A DNA stretch of 64,000 bases from Solirubrobacter sp963848475 (GTDB lineage: Bacteria > Actinomycetota > Thermoleophilia > Solirubrobacterales > Solirubrobacteraceae). Below, one piece after another: positions 47,059 through 57,604 of the stretch (its first letter is position 1; the number at the start of each line of letters is the position of its first letter). Position numbers and translations under genes: made by a program. The stretch is from contig CAWKDW010000005.1 in assembly GCA_963848475.1 (NCBI GenBank), positions 124,001 to 188,000 on the forward strand. Direction: 5' to 3'. The notes under the pieces were generated by a model that worked only from the letters and a program-made list of their open reading frames with translations, was not told the DNA's origin and ran no database searches.

Positions 47059-49041
47059 TCAGGCCGCCGCGCGTAGGGCGGAAGCGGTGCCCTGGAGGTC
47101 GTAGAGGCCGCTCACCGAGCTGACCTCCTTGCCGACCTCGGAGGCGAGCGCCATCGCGTCGGTGGCGCCGACGCGGCCGTCCTGCATGCCGCCGTTCGAC
47201 GACGAGGAGACGAGCACCCAGCGGACCTGGCCGGACGCGACGGCGTTGGCCAGCCATTCGGTGGTGACCGTCGTCTCGCTGCCGGAGAAGCCGCCGATCG
47301 CGGCGACGTTCGCCCCGGACTGGATGATCGCCTGGCTGGCGCCGGACTGGCTGGAGATGACGACGGTTCCGCCGCCGTTGGCCTTTGCATAGGCCAATGC
47401 GGCGGTGAGCTCGGAGGTGTCGCCGGAGAACATCCCGCCGCCACCGCGGTGGTCCGGGTCGCTCCGGTCGCCGGCGCGCCGCCGGTCTGGCCGGTGCCGG
47501 TGCCGGTCGGCGGCGTGCCGCCGCCGCTGTCCGCCCATTCCGCCTCCGCCGGGACCGCCGCCACCGCCCGGGCCTCCGCCGCCGCCCATCGTCTGGGCCG
47601 AGGTGGGGCCGCCCGCCGGGAACGTCGAGCTCGTCGCGTGCCCGAGCGTCTGCACCGCCCATGATGCGGGCGCGAGCAGCAACACGGAGACGGCTGCCGT
47701 CGCGACGGCCTTGCGGACGCGCTGGTCATCGGCGACGACGAGGCCGCCGGCACAGGCCAGGGTCGCGCCGACGATCAGCCAGCTCGCCCAGGCGAGATCG
47801 GTCGCGCTGTTGGCGATCACGATCGCCTCGGTGATCGCGCCGCCGGCGAGGATCAGCGGACCGGCGATCCGCTCGCGCGTCAGCAGCGAGCACCCGGCGC
47901 CGACGAGCAGCGCGGTGAACGGGGCGAGCGCGGCCACGTAGTAGGGGTGGAAGATGCCCGAGGCGCGGCTGAAGGTGATCGCGGTGACCGCGAACGCGGC
48001 GCCCGCGATGATCAGGAAGCCCGTGCGCGGGTCCGTACGGCGCAGCCGGGTGAGGACCGCCAGCGCGATCGCGGCCACGGCGGCGAACCCGAGGAACCAG
48101 CCCGCCTGCCCGCCGAGCGCCTCGTTGAGCAGCCGCAGCGGGCCGGTCGAGCCGCCGAAGACGCCGCCGGCTCCACCGCCCATACCGCCGCCCGGTCCGC
48201 CGTCCTGGCCGAACAGGCGCCCGAGGCCGTTGTAGCCGAGGATCAGCGACCAGATCGAGTTGTCGTCGGTGCCGGAGATGTACGGGCGGCTGCCGGCGGG
48301 CGTCAGCCACATCAGCACCGGCCAGGCGAGCCCGACCGCCGCCATCACGGCGCCGCCGGCGAGCAGCTGACGCAGCGCACGCATCCGCCCGGCGGGGGCG
48401 ACCCACAGCCATGCGGCGACGATGCCCGGCACGACGAGCAGCGCCGCGGCCATCTTCGTCTCAAAGCCGAGGCCGACGAAGGCGCCGGAGAGCAGGAGCC
48501 AGCGCGTGCTGCCCTCCTTGCGCAGGCCGCGATCGGCGGCCCAGACGGCCGCGGTGATGCAGAGGACGAGCAGCGCGTCCGGGTTGTTGTGGCGCGAGAT
48601 CGCGACCGTGATCGGCGTCAGCGCGAGCGTGAGACCGGCCGCGAAGCCCGCGGCGCGCCCGAACCGCCGAAGCGTCATGTCGTAGACGAGCCCGACGGTC
48701 GCGATCCCCATCAGCGCCTGCGGGACCAGCATCGACCACGACGAGTACCCGAAGGCCCGTGCCGAGAGTGCCTGGACCCACAGCGCCAGCGGCGGCTTGT
48801 CGACGGTCTGCAGGCCGGCCGCGTCGAAGGCGCCGTAGATGAACGCGTGCCACGATGTGGTCATCGAGCGCACCGCGGCGGAGTAGTAGTCGTTCGCGTA
48901 CCCGTTGATGTCCAGCGCCCACAGGTTCAGCGCACCCGCCAGCGCCAGTAGGACGAGCAGTTCGGGACGAGCGGCGAGCGCGCTCAGCGCGGGACGGGCG
49001 ACAGAGCGGCGGCGAGGCTGTGGCAGGGCGATGGTCGACAT
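47059..49041 (-). CDS. GT39-like membrane glycosyltransferase with Gly-rich linker
   Basis: 660 residues from ATG 49041. The N-terminal two-thirds is a polytopic ArnT/PMT-fold enzyme: first luminal loop ALDINGYANDYYSAAVRSMT with the acidic pair, VDKPPLALWVQALSARAFGY, then about ten helices. It probably transfers a mannosyl or similar residue from a polyprenyl phosphate. A Gly-rich linker follows; in it (about 47440-47540) the frame slips and recovers, since the other frame gives a sensible Gly/Thr/Pro stretch (TGTGTGQTGGAPATGAT). The C-terminal 150 residues form an extracytoplasmic alpha/beta domain (ELTAALAYAKANGGGTVVIS, AAIGGFSGSETTVTTEWLAN) found in this actinobacterial group. Confidence 0.82.
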   Translation of the reverse strand: MSTIALPQPRRRSVARPALSALAARPELLVLLALAGALNLWALDINGYANDYYSAAVRSMTTSWHAFIYGAFDAAGLQTVDKPPLALWVQALSARAFGYSSWSMLVPQALMGIATVGLVYDMTLRRFGRAAGFAAGLTLALTPITVAISRHNNPDALLVLCITAAVWAADRGLRKEGSTRWLLLSGAFVGLGFETKMAAALLVVPGIVAAWLWVAPAGRMRALRQLLAGGAVMAAVGLAWPVLMWLTPAGSRPYISGTDDNSIWSLILGYNGLGRLFGQDGGPGGGMGGGAGGVFGGSTGPLRLLNEALGGQAGWFLGFAAVAAIALAVLTRLRRTDPRTGFLIIAGAAFAVTAITFSRASGIFHPYYVAALAPFTALLVGAGCSLLTRERIAGPLILAGGAITEAIVIANSATDLAWASWLIVGATLACAGGLVVADDQRVRKAVATAAVSVLLLAPASWAVQTLGHATSSTFPAGGPTSAQTMGGGGGPGGGGGPGGGGMGGQRRRHAADRHRHRPDRRRAGDRSDPDHRGGGGMFSGDTSELTAALAYAKANGGGTVVISSQSGASQAIIQSGANVAAIGGFSGSETTVTTEWLANAVASGQVRWVLVSSSSNGGMQDGRVGATDAMALASEVGKEVSSVSGLYDLQGTASALRAAA

Positions 49042-49071
49042 GCCACCCACCATCGACGCCCCGTGAGTGAG

Positions 49072-49329
49072 TCAGCTGTGGCTTTGCTTGGCGGTTGCTG
49101 AGATGTCCGCGCGCTGCTGCAGGCGCCAGAAGCGATGCCGGACGACCAGAAAGCCGATCAGCACCGCCGCGAGAACCGGGGAGGTTCCGAGCTTCGAGAG
49201 GTCGACGAACGGCAGGCAGATCAGGAGAGCGGCGAACCAGACGGCGAACGTGGCCGCTTCGTACGGCCAGCGCAGGCTGTGCTGGCGACTTCGCGCGTCG
49301 AGGCGCCGGTAGCCCTCCTTCACGTTCAT
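49072..49329 (-). CDS. Small two-helix membrane protein
   Basis: 85 residues from ATG 49329: MNVKEGYRRLDARSRQHSLR, hydrophobic segments TFAVWFAALLICLPFVD and VLAAVLIGFLVVRHRFW, and a basic tail. Same strand as, and 30 bases upstream of, the GT39-like gene. No family recognised. The 240 bases beyond it (49330-49568) hold only a possible 46-residue minus-strand ORF. Confidence 0.5.
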   Translation of the reverse strand: MNVKEGYRRLDARSRQHSLRWPYEAATFAVWFAALLICLPFVDLSKLGTSPVLAAVLIGFLVVRHRFWRLQQRADISATAKQSHS

Positions 49330-49568
49330 CGCGGGCGACGGTAGCCGCGCACGATTTCACCGTCAATCAGCGGATCGTCTACCCGCGTCAGGCCGGAGGG
49401 AGGCCGAGACGGCGCTGCGCAGGAGATCCGCGAGGTCGCGCTGTCCGGTCTCGTCCGGCGCCGCGGGCAGCCGCCGCTCGTTGTCGAGGTGCACCTCGGT
49501 CACCGGGGCCACTGGTCGACGATCCCGTCGACGCCGTCGCGCTCGGTCACTGAGTACCGTCCACGGGC

Positions 49569-49958
49569 ATGACCCAGATCGTCGCCCAGCTCTCCGTCCG
49601 CCGCGGGCCTGAGGCGGTCGCGTTCTACAAGGCGGCGTTCGGCGCCGTCGTCGACTACCAGGTCGGTGACAGCGAGATCGTCGCGCAGCTCTCCGTCGGC
49701 GACGCGACGTTCTGGGTCGCCGACGAATCGCCCGCGAACGCCAACTTCAGCCCGGAGACCGTCGGTGGCGGGACGGTGCGGATGCTGCTCCTCGTCGACG
49801 ATCCGGATGCCGCGATCGCCCGGGCGGTGGAAGCCGGCGCGACCGAGGTCTATCCCGCCGCCGACGAGCACGGCTGGCGGCTCGGCCGGATCGCGGACCC
49901 GTTCGGCCATCACTGGGAGGTCGGCAAGCCGCTCGGCCCCTGGCCGCCGCGGCACTGA
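49569..49958 (+). CDS. VOC-family protein (PhnB/YdcJ-like)
   Basis: 129 residues. PEAVAFYKAAFGAVVDYQVG, GDATFWVADESPANANFSPE, TVRMLLLVDDPDAAIARAVE and IADPFGHHWEVGKPLG are typical of PhnB-like glyoxalase proteins. The C-terminal G-H-H-W-E carries a candidate metal His/Glu. Substrate unknown. Convergent with the TolB-like gene. Confidence 0.85.
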   Translation: MTQIVAQLSVRRGPEAVAFYKAAFGAVVDYQVGDSEIVAQLSVGDATFWVADESPANANFSPETVGGGTVRMLLLVDDPDAAIARAVEAGATEVYPAADEHGWRLGRIADPFGHHWEVGKPLGPWPPRH

Positions 49959-51472
49959 CAGCGCGCGTAGCGATACGGGCGCAGCGCGGTCCGCACACGG
50001 AGCCGCTGCGCGACCTCATACGGCTCGATCTTCAGCGCGCGGGCGGCACCCGCGCGACCGAGGCGCTCGACGCTCTGCGCCGTGGCTTCGAGACGCCGAG
50101 CGAGCGTGCGGGGGACCCGCGGCACGGGCAGCCGCTTCGGCACGGCCGTGGCGTCGAGTGGGCGGAGATTGTCGACCACGCGCCGCGCGGTCGGGAGCTG
50201 GTTCGGGCCGTCGGTCCCGATCGTGAGGATCTTGTCGCCGCTGAAGAGGTGCACCACGCTGGCGTCGCCGGCGTGGACGAGCACCGCGCCCTTGCGCTCC
50301 TCGAAGCGGTAGTTGTTGGTGAGAAAACCGAAGAACGCGAGCCGTCCGCAGACCGACTTGCTGCCGAGGTAGAGCGTCGGCGGGCAGTCGCGGGCGTTGA
50401 AGCGCTCGCAATCCTCATAGGCGAGCGAGTCCTTATCGGCGTTGGAGAGCAGCAGGCCGCTGTAGCGGACGCCGAGCCAGAGACCGCCCGCGAAGGGTCT
50501 TGGGGGACGTCACGCCGAGCAGCGGCGCGCGCGTGTTCGGGTCGCAGCTGCCGGGGTCGAAGGCGTCGCCGCTTCCGGGTCGCCACGTGGGATAGCGCGC
50601 TCGACGGCGTGCCGTTGGTGAGCCACGTGAAGCAGCTGCCGTCGGGAGCGATCGAGTAGACCTCGTAGGAATCGCCCTCGGGCACGTTCTGGTCGCTGCT
50701 GAACAGGATCCGGGATGCCGTCCGGCGACCACGCCGGGGTGCCGTCCTCGGACTCGCTGTGGGTGAGGCGCGTGGGCGCGCTGCCGTCGGCGTTGGCGAT
50801 GTAGAGCTCGGCGGCCCAGCTGCACTCGTCCGAGCCGCAGCGGTTGCCGTTGTGGTCGCGGATGCCCGCGTAGGCGATCCGCCGCCCGTCCGGCGACCAC
50901 ACCGCCGAATGGCCGTCGCGGATCAGCAGGCGCGGGGTGCCGCCGGCGGCGGGGATCGCGAAGACGTCCTCGTCGAAGTAGTACTTCCGGTTCAGCCGCG
51001 AACGGGAGTAGGCGATCGTCGTCCCGTCCGGTGACCAGGCCGAGCCGCTCACGGACGTGAAACGCCCGTCGAGCTTCTGGTTGACCAGCACGTGTTCGGC
51101 GCCGGTCGCGACGACGCGCAGGATGACCTGGGTGCGGAAGTCGCTGTCGCTGCGCTCGATGAAGCGCGAGAAGACGATCGTGGTGCCGTCCGGGGACCAG
51201 GTCGGGCCGTTGTCGCTCCCGCCCTTGGGCGGTGCCGTGAACGCGGCGGCTCCGACCATGATGCGGGCGCCCTTGACGTAGGCGAGCGTCGTTCCATCCG
51301 GGGACCAGGCGGGCTGTGACACCGTCTTGCCGGCCACCAGCACGTGACGGTCGCTGCCGTCGGCGCGCGCGGCGACGATCCCCTCAGCGCCGGCGAACGC
51401 GAACTCCGCGGGCGTGGCCGCGGCGGGCGCCGCCACAAGCAGGTAGATGACGAGCAGTCCGAGCCAGCGCAT
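49910..51472 (-). pseudogene. Secreted TolB/PD40-type beta-propeller protein, at least three frame breaks
   Basis: Signal peptide WLGLLVIYLLVAAPAAA. Repeated WD40-like blades: QPAWSPDGTTLAYVKG, GPTWSPDGTTIVFSR, SAWSPDGTTIAYSR, AVWSPDGRRIAYAG, PAWSPDG. Breaks near 50715, 50580 and 50490 separate these from SDQNVPEGDSYEVYSIAPDG, DAFDPGSCDPNTRAPLLG and a C-terminal part (SGDKILTIGTDGPNQLPTAR) that ends at 49910, overlapping the VOC gene by 49 bases. About 515 residues. Extracellular propeller, role unknown. Confidence 0.65.
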
Positions 51473-51490
51473 TGCCGGGGGGTTACCCGT

Positions 51491-52886
51491 TCAGGTGCTT
51501 CTCACGCTCCGCGCGAGTTCGCGGACGCCGGCCCGGATCGCGGGCTCGGGCAGCTGCCCGTAGCCGAGCATCAGGGTTGGCGGGCCGACCGTGCCGCGAG
51601 TAGTCGCGCAGCGTGTTGAAGACGATGCGGCGCGCGGCCGCCTCGCGCCTTGATCGCGACGTCGTCGTAACCGGCCGGGAGTTCGACGGCGACGTGCAGG
51701 CCGGCGGCGATGCCCTTGATCGTCGCCTCCGGCAGCTCCTGCTCGAGCGCCTCGATGAGCGCGTCCTGCGGCGCGGTAGCGCGAGCGCATCGGCGCAGGT
51801 GGCGGTCCAGCTCGCCGCGGGCGATGAAGTTCGCGAACGCGTGCTGCTCGATCCGCGCCGTGCCCTGGTCGGCGAGGTACTTCTCGCGGCGGATCGGCTC
51901 GAGCAGCTTCGCCGGGCACGACGAGCCAGCCGAGCCGCAGCGCCGGCGCGAGCGTCTTGCTCGCCGAGCCGGCGTAGACGATCCGCTCCGGCTCGAGCCC
52001 CTGCAGCGCGCCGACCGCCGCGCGGTCGTAGCGGTACTCGGCGTCGTAGTCGTCCTCGATCGCGATCGCGTCGTTCGTCGCGCAGCCATTGCAGGAGTGC
52101 GGTGCGGCGCTCGGCGGCGAGCACGACGCCGGTCGGGTGCTGATGGGCGGGCGTGAGCGATCACGGCGTCGACGCGCGCCGAGCTCGTCGACGCGGAGCC
52201 CGTGCTCGTCGACGCCGAACCGCCACCGGCGTGAGGCCCGCGCGCGCGGGCGATCTCGTGCTGCTCCGGATTGCACGGGTCCTCGAGCGCGATCCGCTTC
52301 GCGCCCGCGCTGGCGAGCGCCTGGCAGACGAGGCCCTGCGCCTGGCCGTAGCCGCTGGTGACGACGACGTGCCCGGGGTCGGCGACGGCGCCGCGCACGC
52401 GGCCGAGATAGTCCGCGAGCGCTCGGCGCAGTGCCTCGTCGCCGCACGGCTCGCCGTAGCCGAGCTCGGCGTCGGTGAGGCTTCGCCAGCGCCTCGCGGA
52501 GCGAGCGCAGCCAGGCGGCGCGCGGGAAGGCCGAGACGTCCGGGACGCTCGGGCGGAAGTCGAACCGCGGCCGCTGGCTTGTCGGCGGTCGCCTGGCGCG
52601 GTGCGCTGCCGCGTTCGCGGCTGTCTCGGAGACGCGTGGGCGAGCGCCCTGCCGGAGCGCTCAGATAGCCCTCGGCGGCGAGCTGGGAGTAGGCCTCGAC
52701 CGCGACCCGCCGCGAGATCCCGAGCTGGCGCGCGAGATCGCGCGTGGACGGCACCTGCGCACCGGGCCGTAGCGCACCGCTGCGGATCGCGCCGCGCAGC
52801 TGCTCCTCGATCTGCGCGCCGAGCGTGTGCGGCCCGTCGCGATCGACCGCGAGCAGGAGTTCTACCGAGTGACTGGTACCGTCCAC
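51491..52886 (-). pseudogene. MocR-type regulator (GntR HTH plus aminotransferase domain), many frame breaks
   Basis: GTG 52886: SVELLLAVDRDGPHTLGAQI then SGALRPGAQVPSTRDLARQL and AVEAYSQLAAEGYL, a complete GntR-type winged helix. The aminotransferase fold I domain is found in pieces in all frames: VVTSGYGQAQGLVCQALA, AIAIEDDYDAEYRYD (the PLP Asp region), IVYAGSASKTLAPALRLGWL with the PLP Lys, and C-terminal LMLGYGQLPEPAIRAGVREL. At least five one-base breaks between 51600 and 52600. About 465 residues if rejoined. Probably regulates itself and the divergent MFS gene; PdxR or GabR-like, effector unknown. Confidence 0.75.
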
Positions 52887-52920
52887 AGCGTCAAAACTGG
52901 CACTGGTATCTGCACCAGTG
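52870..52920. promoter_or_regulatory. MocR operator: ACTGGTA direct repeats plus inverted repeat
   Basis: ACTGGTA occurs at 52872 and 52902, 30 bases (three helical turns) apart. The second copy is part of a perfect dyad CACTGGT-N6-ACCAGTG (52901-52920). Two direct half-sites a few turns apart are what GabR-type MocR proteins bind. The first copy lies inside the first codons of the regulator. Confidence 0.6.
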
Positions 52921-52938
52921 AAACGTAGCATCGCCGGC

Positions 52939-54186
52939 ATGCTCACGCTCTCGATCGTCGCCCGCCTGCCGCTGGCGATGCTCAGCATCGGACTGCTCGT
53001 CCATGCGCAGCGTGTTGACCGGATCGTTCGCCGCGGCCGGCCTCGTGATGGCGGCCTACGCCGTCGCACTCGGCGTCGGCGGGCCGGTGCTCGGTCGCCT
53101 GGTCGACCGTCGTGGTCAGACCGTCGATCCTGCTCGGGGCCGCGAGTGTCTCCGCGGCACTGCTGTGCGTGATCGCGGTGCGTTCCTGACGGTGCGCCGG
53201 TCGCCGCTGCTGGTCGCGCTGGCCGCCGGCATCGGCCTCGCGACACCGCCGGTCGGCGCGTGCCTGCGGACCCTGCTGCGCGACCCGGCGGCGTTCGCGG
53301 TCGAGGCGTCCGCGGTCGAGCTGACCTGGGTCTTCGGACCGCCGCTCGTGCTCAGCGCCGGCGCGCTGTTCTCGACCGGCGCGGCGCTCGCCGGAGCGGG
53401 CGTCGTGCTGCTCCTGTCGACCGCGGCCTTCGCGGCCCACCGTCCTCCCGCGCCTGGCGCCCTGCGGCGAACGTGACCCGTCCGCGTGGCGGCTCGCTGC
53501 GGACCCCGGCGATGCAGACCCTCGCGCTCGTCCTCCTCTGCGTCGGCGTGCTGTTCGGCGCGGTCGAGATCGGCGTCGCGGCGGCGAGCAACGCGCTGGG
53601 CGCGACCGCCGCGGCAGGCCCGCTGCTCGGCGTCTGGGGCGTCGGCTCGCTGGCCGGCGGAGCGCTCGCGGCGCGAGCCGCGCGCCGGGAAGCCACGCCG
53701 GCGGGACGCGCCCGCTGCGCCGCGCGCCGCCGCCCGGCCGCTGCGCGCGCGCGCCCGGCCGCTGCGCGCCCTCGCCGCGGCCGCTGCGCGCTCTCGCCCG
53801 GCCGCTGCGCGCTCTCGCCGGGCCGCTGCGCGGCGGCTCTCGCCTGACCGCGCTTCTCGTCGCGCTCACCAGCCGCGCACCTGGCGCTCGTCGCCGCGGC
53901 CGGCAGCGTGTACGCGCTCGCCGCCGTGCTCTTCCTCGCCGGCGCCGCGATCGCTCCGACCTACGCGGCCGTGTTCGCGCTGGTCGAGCGTGCGGCGCCC
54001 GCGGGCACGGTGACCGAGGCGTTCGCTTGGCTCGCGACCGCGGTCGCCGTCGGGTCCGCGGCCGGCGCCGCGACGGCGGGGGCGATCGCCGAGCACGCCG
54101 GGCCCGCGGCGGTGTTCGCGTTCGCCGGTGCTGCCGGGGGATGCGCGCTGGCGGCGACCGCTGTCGCGCTCGGCTACCGTGGCCGC
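52939..54186 (+). pseudogene. MFS transporter, several frame breaks
   Basis: ATG 52939: LTLSIVARLPLAMLSIGLLV, then in other frames LTGSFAAAGLVMAAYAVALG, LALAAGIGLATPPVGACLRT-like text, ELTWVFGPPLVLSAGALFST, LVLLCVGVLFGAVEIGVAAA, LLGVWGVGSLAGGALAARAA, YALAAVLFLAGAAIAPTYAA and AIAEHAGPAAVFAFAGAAGG. Together these give the usual twelve-helix drug/metabolite MFS exporter. Breaks near 53005, 53115, 53190, 53470 and through the 53735-53833 repeat. Divergent from the MocR regulator, hence probably its target. Confidence 0.7.
53735..53833 (+). repeat. 21-base tandem repeat inside the MFS gene
   Basis: Unit CGGCCGCTGCGCGC plus seven bases, at 53735, 53756, 53778 and 53799, with a partial fifth copy. 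One extra base (53777) breaks the 21-base period and the frame. In the coding frame each unit would be a seven-residue R-P-L-R-A-L-A repeat in the central loop of the transporter. Confidence 0.7.
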
Positions 54187-55279
54187 GTGCCGGACGTCCT
54201 GATCGACGCGGACACGATCGGCTCTCCCGAACTGCGCCACGAGGTCCCGGCCTCGATCGTCGATCCCTTCCTCTACGGCGAACATGAAGGGGTGGCCTTC
54301 GCGGTGGTCTCGCCGCTCGATGCGCCGACGATCGCGGAGGCCCGGCCAGAGCTGCGGCAGCTCGACCTGTTCACCGATCTCGGGCTCAACGAGCTGATCG
54401 CGGCGGATGAACCGCGACGAGCGCAGCTCGAGTCCGCGTCCGCGCGCGCCTGGCGTGACGCGCGCCGCGGTCCCGCCCGCGTTCGCGCTCGCCACGGCCG
54501 AACGGCTGCGCGCGGCGGGGTCGAGCTCTACATCGACCGCGAGCTGTTCGCCACCCGCCGGCGCAGGAAGACCGCCGCTGAGCTGGCCGGCATCCGCCGG
54601 GCGACCGCCGCGGTGGAGGCGAGCCGCTGCGGCCGCGTAGCGCCGCCGAGCGCACGACGGCTCGACGGCGAGCCGCTGACCTGCGAGCGCGTGAGCGCCG
54701 CGGTCCGGGCGGCGGTCGAGGCGAACGGGCTCGGGACCTTCACCGTCGCCCAGCGGCGACCGGTCACGGCCGGGTTCGGGCCGATCGCTCCGGGCGAGCC
54801 GGTGAAGGTCGACCTCGCGCCGCAGGATCGCGAGTCGGCCTGCTTCGCCGACATCGCGCGGACGTTCGTCGTCGGCGAGCCGGACCCCGAGATCGTCGGG
54901 TGGCACGCGCTGGTCTTCAAGCGCACGCCACCGCGATCGCCGATGTTCGCGCGGGGGTGAAAGGCCGCGACTGTACAACGGGGCGGCGGACTTTTCGAGT
55001 CGGCGGGCTTCGCCACGCAGCGTCGTCCCGGCAAGACGGTGATGGAGGGCTTCCCGACCGCGCTCGAGCCATGGCGTCGGGCTGCGATCACGAGGACCCG
55101 GGGCTCGGCCGCTCCAGCGCACCGAGTTCGTCGCGGGCGACGTGATCACGATCGAGCCGTTCCTGTGCCGGCCGGGCTTCGGCGCCGTCCAGGTCGAGGA
55201 CCTGCTCCTGGTCACCGAGGACGGCGCCGAGCGGCTCAGCTCGCTCCCGACCGGTCTAGCTCCGGAGGAATTCGAGTAG
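54187..55279 (+). pseudogene. M24-family (Xaa-Pro-type) metallopeptidase, several frame breaks
   Basis: GTG 54187: VPDVLIDADTIGSPELRHEV, then VDPFLYGEHEGVAFAVVSPL. Breaks start near 54420. The creatinase-like N-domain continues VELYIDRELFATRRRRKTAA, and the pita-bread domain shows FGPIAPGEPVKVDLAPQDRE (metal Asp), ADIARTFVVGEPDP, an E-D-P-G-L-G-R region and VITIEPFLCRPGFGAVQVED with two metal Glu. Ends LSSLPTGLAPEEFE at 55279. About 360 residues. Cytoplasmic prolidase-type peptidase. Confidence 0.75.
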
Positions 55280-55310
55280 GTCTGAACGGCAGCGGTCGTG
55301 TGGCTGATCT

Positions 55311-56644
55311 TCACTCCAGCTCGGCCTCGCAGAGCGCGATGTTCTTCTCCGTGGCCGGATCGTGGCCGTGCTCCTCGAGCGAGGCCTCGAAGAACTCGAT
55401 CGCATCCTCGTAGTCCTGCAGCTCGAACAGCAGCAGTCCGATCGCGAACGGCAGGTCGGGATCGCCCGGCACCGAGAAGTGGCGGTCGTAGGTCTCGAAC
55501 AGCGCGTGACGGAGGTCCTCCTGCGTGGCCGGATCCGCCCCGGCGGCCTGGTCGAGCAGCGCGGCGAGCACGTTGTGCAGCGTCGACGCGTCCCAGCCGC
55601 CGAGCCGCAGCAGCGCGACGATCGCCTCCACGGAGAGCTGGTCCGCGGCATTTTCGACGCCCTCGGAGAGGATCGCCAGATCGCCCGGGCCGAAGCGGTC
55701 GATCGCGTCCTCGTAGGCCGCGCGGGTCTCGGTGTGCGGGCCGAAGACCACGGCACCGACGTCGATCGCGGCGTGCCGGTCGCCGCCGTGGAACATCTCG
55801 CCGCCGTGCCCGCGGGCGTAGTGGCCGAGCGCATGGAAGTTGACCATCAGCGAGAACGCCCCGCCGTGGCGTGCGGGCTGCGGCTCCTCGCGGTAGCCGA
55901 GCGCCTCCTCGGTGCTCAGGGCCTTGTCGGCGGCGAGTAGCAGCAGCCGGTCGTTCGCCAAGCGCTTGAACATCCGCAGGGTGTTCAAGGCGGCGAGCGG
56001 GAGCGTGAAGACCGTGTCGTCGAGCGAGGTCCGGTAGTGCTCGAGCAGCCCGTCGAGGTCCGCGTCGCCGTAGTGCCCGGGCTCGACCGTGCGTCGCGCG
56101 TACATCAGCGTCAGGTCGTCGAGGACGTCGACGAGGCACTCCTCGAGCGCGCCATCGGCGACCGCGAACGCATCCGCGGGCACGCTGTCGAAGACGTAGT
56201 TGGCGATCACGACGAGCGGGTTGGCGAGCTCCCCCAGCGTGATTCCGCGGCGGCGCAGGACCGGCGCGGCGTCCTGCGTGAGATCGAAGCGCGCGAAGTC
56301 GAAGCGCTCATCCTCGAGGGCCGGATGCTTCGCCCAGTCCTCGAGCTGGCTCTCCGCGAAGTCGGTCATCACGTACACGAAGTCCTGCGTCGTCCGCTCG
56401 CCCAGCTCGCGCGCCAACCCGTGCGCGAAGCGGCCCGCACCGGCGCCGAGCTCGACCACGTACAGCGGCTCCGTGGGGTCGAGCACGCTGTCGCGCGCAA
56501 ACCCGGCGATCACCCGCGCGTAGGCCGCGGCCACCCACGGATTGTCGACCGCCTGGTGCGGGATCTCCGCGAAGGCCTCGCTTGCGTGCTGCTCATAGAA
56601 CGCGCGCTGCTGGTTCCAGACGGGCGATTGCGAGAGGGATCCAC
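55311..56644 (-). CDS. SAM-dependent methyltransferase with TPR-like C-terminus
   Basis: Intact from GTG 56534 (407 residues), but conserved-looking sequence continues upstream (SPVWNQQRAFYEQHASEAFA, IPHQAVDNPWVAAAYAR) and needs a shift near 56640 to reach GTG 56644. SAM site PLYVVELGAGAGRFAHGLAR; later LVVIANYVFDSVPADAFAV. The C-terminal 100 residues are TPR-like helices (LPFAIGLLLFELQDYEDAIE, FFEASLEEHGHDPATEKNIA). Substrate unknown; possibly a protein, given the TPRs. Confidence 0.72.
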
Positions 56645-56654
56645 TGGCGCGAGG

Positions 56655-57487
56655 TTAGGGCCGATGGGCGCGGAGCGCTTCGAGCACGCGCCGCGGGCGC
56701 TGGTAGACGTCGTTGTCGGTGAAGCGCAGGAGCGTGTACCGGCGGCCTGCAGCGTCCGGTCCTCCTGCGCGTCCTGCAGCTTCGAGCGGGGTCGCCCATG
56801 ATGGGCTCCGTCGACTTCGACGGCGAGTTTAGGTCCGGCCAGCGGAAGTCGACCTCGAAGCCCTCGAAGTCGGTGTTGACGATCGGCTCCGGGAAGTCGA
56901 GCGCCAGGAACGCGTCCTCGGCGCCGCTCCTCGTTCCCGCGCTGCCGCTGTTGTAGAGATCGATCGCCCGGTTGAGGACGTGCAGGTTGTGGCGGCCGTT
57001 GGCGCGGGCCATCGTGTCGCGGGTCGCGGGCTCGACCCAGCGGCCGCGGAACGCGGCCTGGTAGATCACGTTCGTCAGTTGGTGTGCGGTGAGGACGTCG
57101 CTGAGGTCGACGACATGCATCCGGGATGCCCCTTGTAGGTCGTGACGTCGCGCGGGTCGAGGGCGACACCGGTGGATCTGTGACCCCGTCCAGCGGCGCT
57201 GCGCCGGGGTGAAAGGACCGCCACGAGGTGGGCGCGAAAGCGAGAGACCGCGTGGAGCTCCGGCGCGAGAGGTGGCCGAGCAACGACGCTCGACCTGTGG
57301 CGAGTACGGCGGCGATGCACGGGCCTCCCGTGACAGGGCCGCGTGGCCGAGCGCGTAGACGCCGATGTGGACCCGGTGCAGGTCGCCGGCCGCGCTCTCC
57401 GAGTGATCGCGCTCGGACGAGGCCCGCGGCAAGGAGTTGGAGAGCGATACGACGCCGTGCTGGCCGGCGGGCGATCGCCGCGATCAC
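56655..57487 (-). pseudogene. DUF559/AbiEi-like nuclease-fold protein, several frame breaks
   Basis: Pieces in three frames assemble to one gene. The N-terminal antitoxin-like HTH region (IALQLLAAGLVRARS, DLHRVHIGVYALGHAALS) is followed by LDPRDVTTYKG, MHVVDLSDVLTAHQLTNVIY, LNRAIDLYNSGSAGTRSGAE and a PD-(D/E)XK/Vsr-like core (FEGFEVDFRWPD, LAVEVDGAHHGR, RFTDNDVYQRPRRVLEALRA). Stop TAA at 56655. These proteins resemble very-short-patch-repair nucleases and are common in actinobacteria. About 275 residues. Confidence 0.65.
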
Positions 57488-57604
57488 CCCGACGGGGGAG
57501 GGGGTGCTGACTTGCTCAGGTTCGAGATCCGGACCGCGTCAATCACACCCCCAGTCTCGGGGCGACCCGTCAGAACGGATCTACACGCGTTTGCGACTTA
57601 AGCG

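Noticed and set aside
49363..49503. 46-residue minus-strand ORF from GTG 49503
   Set aside because: Helical-looking (ADLLRSAVSAS) but no ribosome site or family; kept out of the gene list.
53690..53850. Possible CRISPR or recombination repeat
   Set aside because: Units are contiguous without unique spacers and are in a coding region; a simple tandem repeat.
53908..54960. In-frame MFS-M24 peptidase fusion
   Set aside because: The two domains share a frame only because of the many one-base breaks upstream; a good GTG start for the peptidase lies at 54187 and no such fusion family is known to me.
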